Shown piece by piece: positions 5,758-10,978 of a DNA stretch of 10,978 nucleotides. The stretch is from Chitinophagaceae bacterium. Lineage in GTDB: Bacteria; Bacteroidota; Bacteroidia; Chitinophagales; Chitinophagaceae. The DNA lies in assembly GCA_947378615.1 (NCBI GenBank), contig CANCKV010000053.1, forward strand, positions 1-10,978, read 5' to 3'. The position numbers and the translations under genes are program-made. A model generated the notes under the pieces. It was not told where the DNA came from, made no database searches, and saw only the letters and a program-made list of their open reading frames with translations. Position 1 is the stretch's first letter, and each line of letters begins with the position of its first letter.

Positions 5758-6891
5758 ATGAGACATGTCGGTCGTACCATACTAACACTTGCCGTTTTTT
5801 TATTTTCCTGCAAACAAAAATCTTCTGCTAAATCAGGAGGATCTTATACTATTTCTGGAAAAATAGAGGATGCGGTTCCCGGCGAAATCATCATTTGCCG
5901 ACAACAGACAATGGAGGGTAAACCAGATACTGCGATTATTGCTAAGGACGGTACTTTTACTTTTAAAGGAACTATTGACGAACCAATCTTCGCTAGTATT
6001 TATTTCCCCACCTCTGTTGTTGAATCTGCAAGACAGCAAGCAATTGGACTTTTTCTTGAAACAGGTGATATAACAATTACAGCGAAGAAAGACAAACTAA
6101 TGGAGGCAACAATTAAGGGTGGTGTTTGCAACAAGGAACTCAACGAAATCATGGAGATGACTAAACCTCTTGGTTCTAGGATGATAGGATTGAGTGATAG
6201 CATCAAGCAATTTTATGCTGCAAACAACACTGCTGCGGCTACTGCTTTACAACAAGAGGCGATTGCGTTGGAAACGGCACAAAACAAAGCTTTGGCAAAG
6301 CATATAAAAGACCATCCCAAAAGTTATACCGCTGCTTATTTGGCTTTTCAAATGAATAGCTATGAAACAAATCTTGATTCTGCAGAGAGTGCATTTGTTA
6401 ATATGGACGCCTCAATTCAATCTTCTTATTATGGCAAAAAATTAAAGGCTGTTATTGACGCTTTAAAGTCAACAGCAATTGGTACGATGGCACCTGCTTT
6501 TACAGTAAATGATTTACAAGGGCATCCTATATCATTAGCGTCTTTTAAAGGTAAATACTTGTTATTGGATTTTTGGGCTAGTTGGTGTGGCCCTTGTAGG
6601 CAAGAAAACCCGAATGTAGTAAAGGCTTATGCTTTATTTAAAAATAAAAACTTTACTATTCTAAGTGTAAGCCTTGATGAAGATAAAGCTGCTTGGCAAC
6701 AAGCGATTGAAAATGACAAGTTATCGTGGACACAAGTTAGCGACCTTGGAGGTTGGAAAAGCCCTACGGCTGCTTTATACAATATACAATCAATCCCTTC
6801 CAATCTGTTACTTGACCCGACTGGGAAAATAGTTGCCAAAGACTTGCGGGGTGAAGATTTAATAAATGAATTAAATGCACGACTTAAATAA
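5758..6891 (+). CDS. DUF4369/TlpA-like thiol-disulfide oxidoreductase lipoprotein, intact CGPC
   Basis: This 377-residue lipoprotein has a signal peptide ending at Cys18 (L-F-S-C). A DUF4369-like domain spans about residues 29-125 (YTISGKIEDA... DTAIIAKDGTFTFKG), followed by a helical middle and a C-terminal TlpA-type thioredoxin domain from about 240. The active site is intact, FWASWCGPC with Cys277 and Cys280, and the cis-proline is Pro347 in SIPSN. It should be exposed on the periplasmic side and reduce or exchange protein disulfides, as in TlpA/ResA relatives; substrates are unknown. It is a clear paralogue of the gene at 4496: both have NPN..KAY.L, VSLD, W..WKSP and LLD.TGKI in the same order. 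The shared layout points to tandem duplication followed by loss of the redox site in the upstream copy. Confidence 0.93.
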   Translation: MRHVGRTILTLAVFLFSCKQKSSAKSGGSYTISGKIEDAVPGEIIICRQQTMEGKPDTAIIAKDGTFTFKGTIDEPIFASIYFPTSVVESARQQAIGLFLETGDITITAKKDKLMEATIKGGVCNKELNEIMEMTKPLGSRMIGLSDSIKQFYAANNTAAATALQQEAIALETAQNKALAKHIKDHPKSYTAAYLAFQMNSYETNLDSAESAFVNMDASIQSSYYGKKLKAVIDALKSTAIGTMAPAFTVNDLQGHPISLASFKGKYLLLDFWASWCGPCRQENPNVVKAYALFKNKNFTILSVSLDEDKAAWQQAIENDKLSWTQVSDLGGWKSPTAALYNIQSIPSNLLLDPTGKIVAKDLRGEDLINELNARLK

Positions 6892-6992
6892 GTGATGAAA
6901 AATGAGTTATTAGTCTTAATTTTTTTTTAAAAGATTACTATTAGGTTTTGACTCATAACTTATCACTCATAACTTATCACTCATCACTATCT
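6890..6992. repeat. Heptamer array between the second TlpA-like gene and the glycosyltransferase
   Basis: On the left are AAGTGAT, GAAAAAT, GAGTTAT and TAGTCTT, then a T-run. On the right, 6951-6992 are six heptamers ending exactly before the ATG at 6993, including two exact 14-bp copies of ACTCATAACTTATC. Left and right words are inverted relative to each other, but the T-run shifts the register between them. The right block is open in frame with the next gene, which creates a spurious 15-codon N-terminal extension. Confidence 0.75.
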
Positions 6993-8528
6993 ATGGCTCT
7001 TGATTATAAAAAGAAACTTTTCTGGTTATTATTGAGTACAATTCTCTTTAAGATAATTGTAGCAGGGCTTATTGAGTTGGGAAATGACGAAGTGTATTAT
7101 TGGACTTATGCACTTCAACCTGACTTCAATCATTTTGACCACCCTCCGATGGTAGGGCTTTTGATACGTCTCACTTCGTTAAATCTTCATTGGGCATCGG
7201 GTATTTCTCTTCGGTTAGGGGCAATCATTGGGTGTGCGATTAGTTCATATTTTATCTTTCTAATAGGCAAAACCATTGTAAGTGAACAAGCAGGTTGGTA
7301 TGCTGCCCTTATTTATAATTGTTCTGTTTATACCGGAATCATATCAGGAATGTTCATTTTACCTGATAGTCCTCAAATGCCTTTTTGGACGGCTACTTTG
7401 TATGTTATGAGCCAAATTATCGTATTGGAAAAAGATAAAAAGCTTTCCTATTGGTTAGGTTTAGGATTATTGATTGGTTTGGCTTGCTTGTGCAAGGTTC
7501 ATGGACTATATCTGTGGGCAGGGTTTGGACTTTTTATTTTGATTAAACGTATTAAATGGTTGCTTAATTGGAGAATGTATTTAGGTGTCATTGTCACAAT
7601 TATTTGTTTCGCACCGATTCTTTTCTGGAATATTCAGAATCATTTCATTACCTATAAATTCCACTCTGAAAGGGTGACACATTATGAATTACAGTGGGAT
7701 GGGCTGTTGCAGGAAGTTTTGGGAGAGTTTGCGTATCAAAATCCAGTAGTGTATATTTTGGTTATTACTTCACTCATATTTACTATTAGAATAAAGAAAT
7801 TCTATACTAATCCAATTACAGTTTGGTTGCTCTGCATGGGTGTTCCGATGATATTATTCTTTTGGGGTATCGCTCTTTTCAATCCTTCCTTACCGCATTG
7901 GAGTGGGCCGGGATTTGTTCCTTTGTTTTTGATTGCAGGTATTTATTTAAGCACTAAACAAGTGGGCACTTATCCAAAGATGATTAAGATTGCTGCAGGA
8001 TTAGTGGTGTTTGTGATGATTGCAGGAGTTGGTTTGGCTAGGTTTGCTCCCTTCAATGTAGGTGGTAGTAAGAAAATAGAAAATTACGGAGAACAGAGTC
8101 TTACCCTTGATATTTGTGGTTGGGAAAATTTTGGCAATGACTTTAAATTATTAGAAGAAAAGGATGTTGCAAGTGGTAGCATGAAGAAGGATGCACCCAT
8201 TTTGATTGGCAATTGGTTTCCCGCAGGGCATCTATTATTTTATGTGGCAAGGCTTACGGGTCAACCCGTTATTGGAATTGGTAAATTGACTGATATGCAT
8301 AAGTTCGCATGGCTGAATCAATCAATGCCACCTATTAAATTGGGAGATGATGCCTATGTAATCGTTCCTTCAAATGCCCCCCTGAACGTTGAGGAGTCTT
8401 ATGGTAAATACTATACTACGATTATGTCTCCCACCATTATCAATCAGATTAAAGGTGGAAAAATGGTAAGGTATTTTAAGATATATCGATTATATAATTG
8501 TAAGAAAGTACCAGAAAGGATATTGTAG
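6993..8528 (+). CDS. Multi-pass membrane glycosyltransferase, GT39/PMT_2 (ArnT-like) family
   Basis: The 511-residue protein has about ten or more hydrophobic segments, beginning with residues 9-29. The first extracytoplasmic loop holds the family signature N31-D32-E33 followed by YYWTYAL, then F48-D49-H50-P51-P52-M53. In PMT/ArnT-type enzymes the acidic residue of this loop is catalytic, and a sugar is transferred from a polyprenyl phosphate carrier to an extracytoplasmic acceptor. The last 150 or so residues form a soluble domain (GGSKKIENYGEQ... onward), probably periplasmic. The acceptor (lipid A, glycan or protein) cannot be told. I chose the ATG at 6993 (MALDYKKKLFW); an upstream ATG at 6948 would add 15 residues encoded entirely by the intergenic repeat. 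The gap to the previous gene is about 100 bases, so co-transcription with the TlpA-like genes is possible. Confidence 0.88.
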   Translation: MALDYKKKLFWLLLSTILFKIIVAGLIELGNDEVYYWTYALQPDFNHFDHPPMVGLLIRLTSLNLHWASGISLRLGAIIGCAISSYFIFLIGKTIVSEQAGWYAALIYNCSVYTGIISGMFILPDSPQMPFWTATLYVMSQIIVLEKDKKLSYWLGLGLLIGLACLCKVHGLYLWAGFGLFILIKRIKWLLNWRMYLGVIVTIICFAPILFWNIQNHFITYKFHSERVTHYELQWDGLLQEVLGEFAYQNPVVYILVITSLIFTIRIKKFYTNPITVWLLCMGVPMILFFWGIALFNPSLPHWSGPGFVPLFLIAGIYLSTKQVGTYPKMIKIAAGLVVFVMIAGVGLARFAPFNVGGSKKIENYGEQSLTLDICGWENFGNDFKLLEEKDVASGSMKKDAPILIGNWFPAGHLLFYVARLTGQPVIGIGKLTDMHKFAWLNQSMPPIKLGDDAYVIVPSNAPLNVEESYGKYYTTIMSPTIINQIKGGKMVRYFKIYRLYNCKKVPERIL

Positions 8529-8547
8529 TATTTATTTTTTTTCTCCA

Positions 8548-8573
8548 ACACTAAGACACTAAGATGCTCTAAG
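8548..8573. repeat. 8-nt-period words downstream of the glycosyltransferase
   Basis: ACACTAAG occurs twice in a row (8548-8555 and 8556-8563), followed by the related ATGCTCTAAG. Read on the other strand these are CTTAGTGT words, so they are the inverted form of the 8-nt family seen at 159-193 and 4438-4473. Confidence 0.6.
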
Positions 8574-8614
8574 TAAAAAAAGAAAAGTCGCAAGTATTCT
8601 ACAACACCTGCGAC
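8574..8614 (-). terminator. Terminator of serS (minus strand)
   Basis: Bases 8587-8614 form a 28-bp imperfect palindrome starting and ending GTCGCA/TGCGAC. In minus-strand RNA it forms 12 base pairs around a 4-base loop, and two mismatching positions become G-U pairs. In plus-strand RNA the same two positions are A-C mismatches. A T-rich tract follows on the minus strand (8586 down to 8574). Both facts point to use by serS, 46 bases after its stop codon. Confidence 0.75.
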
Positions 8615-8620
8615 CCTCCT

Positions 8621-8662
8621 AATATCAATTAACAATTAATCATTAACAATTAATCATTATTA
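8621..8662. repeat. Heptamer array overlapping the serS stop codon
   Basis: Six 7-mers lie in register: AATATCA, then ATTAACA and ATTAATC alternating twice (two exact 14-bp units, 8628-8641 and 8642-8655), then ATTATTA. The last heptamer includes the serS stop codon. It lies between that stop and the terminator hairpin. Confidence 0.7.
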
Positions 8663-9931
8663 AAAAATCCCTTCTGCACCAAAATAACTTTGCAATGATT
8701 TTGGAAGAATAATGCCTTCTGCAGTTTGGTTATTTTCCAATAAGCAGGCTACTATACGTGGCAATGCCAATGAACTACCATTCAAACTATGGGCTAGAAC
8801 CATTTTGCCATTGCTGTCTTTGAAACGACATTTCATCCGATTCGTCTGATAGTTCTCAAAGTTACTCACGCTACTCACTTCTAACCAACGCTTTTGTGCT
8901 GCACTATAAACTTCAAAGTCATAAGTAATTGCACTCGTAAAGCCCATATCACCACCACATAAACGAAGTATTCTGTAAGGCAATTCCAAAGAGTTAAGTA
9001 ATGCTTCCACATGTGCCACCATTTCGTCTAATACCTGATAGCTTTTTTCAGGATGCACCAATTGAATGATTTCCACCTTCTCAAACTGATGTACACGGTT
9101 CAATCCACGTACATCCTTACCATAACTACCCGCTTCTCTTCTAAAACAAGGACTGTAGGCAGTCATCTTCACTGGCAATTCATCTTCTTTCAATATGGTA
9201 TCGCGATATACATTTGTTACAGGTACTTCTGCTGTCGGTATCAAGTATAATTTATCCTCTGTTACATGGTACATCTGTCCTTCTTTATCAGGCAATTGAC
9301 CGGTAGCAAATGCACTCTGTTCATTGACCATGAAAGGAGGTAGGTATTCAAAATAACCTGCCTTAACATTGAAATCCAAAAAATACTGTACAAGGCTACG
9401 TTGTAGTTTTGCCCCTTGACCCGTATAAACAGGGAATCCCGCACCCGTAATCTTATTGCCTAACTCAAAGTTTGCCAATTTGTATTTATCCAACAAAAAC
9501 CAATGTTCTTGTGCCTTTTCGTAGAGGTTAGGTATTTGTCCTCCCTCACGCACCACTACATTTTCTTCGGGAGTCTTGCCTAATGGAACTTCTTTTGCAG
9601 GGAGATTTGGCAATTGAACTAATGCCTCGTGCAATTGCTTTTCTACAGAAACAATTTTTTCTGAAAATTCAGCAGCTTGTACTTTAAAGGCTGCCACTTG
9701 TGCTTTTGCTTCAGCAGCTTCTGCAACATTTCCTGTTGTCATCAATAATCCTATTTCCTTAGAAATAGCGTTGATGCCTGACTGTGCCGTGTCGAATCCC
9801 AATTGTATTGATTTTCGCTCGTTGTCGAGGGCTATGATTTTATCTACTAATTCAAGTTGTTTGAAATTTTTTACGCTCAAACGTTCCTTTACCCATTCCG
9901 GATTGTTCTTCAATACACTTACCTGTAACAT
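8660..9931 (-). CDS. serS: Serine--tRNA ligase
   Basis: The 423-residue class II aminoacyl-tRNA synthetase charges tRNA(Ser) (and tRNA(Sec) where present) in the cytoplasm. The N-terminal region (about residues 25-105) is the long antiparallel coiled coil that grips the tRNA extra arm, rich in Ala, Glu and Lys. The catalytic core follows: TAE (233-235) for serine binding, motif 2 as CFRREAGSYGKD (262-273) with ATP-binding Arg264, then QFEKVE, and motif 3 around NGSSLALPRI (384-393) with Arg392. Family members usually have GSGLAVGR here, so the LP before the arginine is a minor variation. The ATG at 9931 gives the family start MLQV..L..NPE. It has a perfect -7 box 20 bases upstream and its own terminator, so it is probably transcribed alone and convergent with the glycosyltransferase. 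Confidence 0.96.
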   Translation of the reverse strand: MLQVSVLKNNPEWVKERLSVKNFKQLELVDKIIALDNERKSIQLGFDTAQSGINAISKEIGLLMTTGNVAEAAEAKAQVAAFKVQAAEFSEKIVSVEKQLHEALVQLPNLPAKEVPLGKTPEENVVVREGGQIPNLYEKAQEHWFLLDKYKLANFELGNKITGAGFPVYTGQGAKLQRSLVQYFLDFNVKAGYFEYLPPFMVNEQSAFATGQLPDKEGQMYHVTEDKLYLIPTAEVPVTNVYRDTILKEDELPVKMTAYSPCFRREAGSYGKDVRGLNRVHQFEKVEIIQLVHPEKSYQVLDEMVAHVEALLNSLELPYRILRLCGGDMGFTSAITYDFEVYSAAQKRWLEVSSVSNFENYQTNRMKCRFKDSNGKMVLAHSLNGSSLALPRIVACLLENNQTAEGIILPKSLQSYFGAEGIF

Positions 9932-9943
9932 GTGTTAATTATC

Positions 9944-9959
9944 ATTTGCGGCAAATATA
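9944..9959 (-). promoter_or_regulatory. Predicted -7 box of serS overlapping a 13-bp palindrome
   Basis: On the minus strand TATATTTG (9959-9952) matches TAnnTTTG. It overlaps ATTTGCCGCAAAT (9956-9944), an inverted repeat with 6-base arms around one base. The palindrome spans the expected region between the -7 box and the start site, where a repressor could bind. No -33 box was found at the usual distance. Confidence 0.5.
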
Positions 9960-9973
9960 ACCTCCACAACTGA

Positions 9974-9994
9974 AAGTAGTGAGTTGGGAGTTGG
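9974..9994. repeat. Short heptamer remnant upstream of serS
   Basis: GAGTTGG occurs twice in a row (9981-9987 and 9988-9994), preceded in register by AAGTAGT. It is a small example of the 7-nt word family seen in the other gaps. It lies just upstream of the serS promoter. Confidence 0.45.
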
Positions 9995-10041
9995 CAAAAT
10001 CTATAAATTAGTGTGGGTGTACTATTTGGATATCGCAATTA

Positions 10042-10863
10042 TTATTTATTCCCAAGTAGCTTAATACGTTTTATTCTATCTATTTCAAAAATAATTCCCA
10101 TGCCAATCCCTATGCTTGAAATTGGCTTTTCGTAATTATAATTTTCGGTTGTGGATGTTCCGGTAAATAAGTTAGTAGTTGTTTGCGAGTATGAAAAATT
10201 AGGCTTGAACACTGATGCATTCAAATCAAGAAATAGTAATAGATTTTTTGCAATTTTATAGCCAAAATCTGTTGAGGCACTAATTGTAAAATTTTCTTGC
10301 ACCGAGGATTTATTTGGCTTGAATAATAAATGGAACACGTTGTTTGTGTTTTTTTCTTTTAAATAAGCTTCTGCAGAAAATGTAGAAAATGAAGTTATGC
10401 CTACAGATAGCTTTGGATAAAAATTAATTTTACCACTTTCTAACCTATAGATGATGCCAATATTTGCTTTATTAAATGCTACTAGTGGTGGGTCACTATT
10501 ATTACTCCAAAGTGTGAATGGAACTGTAACATAAAATTGACTGTATTTAGGGGCTAAATCATTAGCTAAATCACCATTAACATCATAGCTATTTTTTGTT
10601 GAGCCTGCTAATTGAAAACTTGCATCAATTCCCAAATGCTTGCTGAAAAAATAGTTAAAAGATAATATTTGCCAAGAAATTGAGTTGTCATGATAAGAGA
10701 TAAAATTGTCTGTAATCCCTTTTTTTGCAAATTTACTCAATGGGAAGTTATAGCATATCATTGCTTTCCATTGGAATTTACTTTTATAACATATTGAATC
10801 TTGACCATAAATTTTTATCAAGAGTAGGAATGTTAAGTGTCCTATAAGAATAGATTTAAACAT
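10042..10863 (-). CDS. Putative outer-membrane beta-barrel protein, function unknown
   Basis: I do not recognise a specific family. The 273-residue product begins with a signal peptide: Lys3, a hydrophobic stretch to about residue 17, and likely cleavage after Gly20 before QDS. The mature part has many alternating, aromatic-rich amphipathic stretches (ISWQILSFNYFFSKHLGIDASFQLAG, QFYVTVPFTLW, ANIGIIYRL), polar loops rich in Asn, Thr and Ser, and a glycine-rich strand near the end (SSIGIGMGIIFEI). This pattern fits the small porin-like or OMP_b-brl proteins common in Bacteroidota. The C-terminus is a basic tail (RIKRIKLLGNK) rather than a terminal aromatic, which is atypical for a barrel. It starts 9 bases after the end of an upstream gene fragment, so the two are probably co-transcribed. 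No own promoter or terminator is visible. Confidence 0.65.
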   Translation of the reverse strand: MFKSILIGHLTFLLLIKIYGQDSICYKSKFQWKAMICYNFPLSKFAKKGITDNFISYHDNSISWQILSFNYFFSKHLGIDASFQLAGSTKNSYDVNGDLANDLAPKYSQFYVTVPFTLWSNNSDPPLVAFNKANIGIIYRLESGKINFYPKLSVGITSFSTFSAEAYLKEKNTNNVFHLLFKPNKSSVQENFTISASTDFGYKIAKNLLLFLDLNASVFKPNFSYSQTTTNLFTGTSTTENYNYEKPISSIGIGMGIIFEIDRIKRIKLLGNK

Positions 10864-10872
10864 TATTTTAGC

Positions 10873-10977
10873 TTATATAAGATGAATCATTGTTGTTTCC
10901 TGCTCTAAAATTCTACCATCAGACAATTTGAGCCTTATTTTAAATTGATGACCTGTATTGTATAAAGTGGAGGGCAC
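10873..10977 (-). CDS. C-terminal fragment of an unidentified protein (runs off the window)
   Basis: The minus strand is open from the window edge to the TAA at 10873-10875. It encodes 34 residues containing YNTGHQFKIRLKLSDGR and ending LEQETTMIHLI. Alternating hydrophobic and polar residues suggest a beta-rich domain end. Its stop lies 9 bases upstream of the beta-barrel-like gene on the same strand, the spacing expected in an operon, and the composition looks like real protein. Only 34 codons are visible, so no family can be assigned. Confidence 0.5.
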   Translation of the reverse strand: MPSTLYNTGHQFKIRLKLSDGRILEQETTMIHLI

Positions 10978-10978
10978 A

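Noticed and set aside
1..10978. tRNA or rRNA genes, insertion sequences or prophage genes
   Set aside because: I saw no cloverleaf or CCA-ended tRNA pattern, no rRNA-like sequence, and no transposase, integrase or phage motifs in any substantial frame.

Overview
The window looks like chromosomal DNA of a member of the Bacteroidota, most likely Chitinophagaceae or a related group (inference). Four upstream regions carry a perfect TAnnTTTG box, the -7 element used by the Bacteroidota housekeeping sigma factor. Genes lack clear Shine-Dalgarno sites, the DNA is AT-rich, and the gene set fits: type B L31, the bacillithiol enzyme BshB1, and DUF4369/TlpA-type thioredoxin lipoproteins.

Layout. Bases 1-411 are non-coding and hold a 46-bp perfect direct repeat and a second diverged repeat pair, next to the yajQ promoter. 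yajQ follows (412-903). Bases 904-1551 have no convincing gene. They hold a hairpin behind yajQ, a degenerate array of about twelve units with a mean spacing of 21.1 bp, and the promoter and leader of rpmE. The plus strand then carries rpmE (type B L31), a strong terminator, bshB1 (TTG start), gatB, two tandem paralogous TlpA-like lipoproteins and a multi-pass GT39/PMT-like glycosyltransferase, ending at 8528. Convergent to these, on the minus strand, lie serS (8660-9931), an outer-membrane beta-barrel-like protein (10042-10863) and the last 34 codons of another gene that runs off the window.

How the genes relate. This is mostly housekeeping: translation (rpmE, gatB, serS), low-molecular-weight thiol synthesis (bshB1), envelope thiol/disulfide or nutrient-stress chemistry (the TlpA-like pair), and envelope glycosylation. 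No gene cluster forms an obvious defence, mobile or biosynthetic system. The first TlpA-like protein has lost both cysteines of its CxxC site, while the neighbouring paralogue keeps CGPC.

The unusual content is between the genes. Most gaps are filled with short words repeated in a strict 7-nt register. The words on the left of a gap are often reverse complements of those on the right, so the gaps can fold. A second family keeps an 8-nt register. Separately, the 21-bp-phased array between yajQ and rpmE keeps its spacing better than its sequence. These are the best candidates for something undescribed, but I cannot say whether they are functional or neutral repeat debris.
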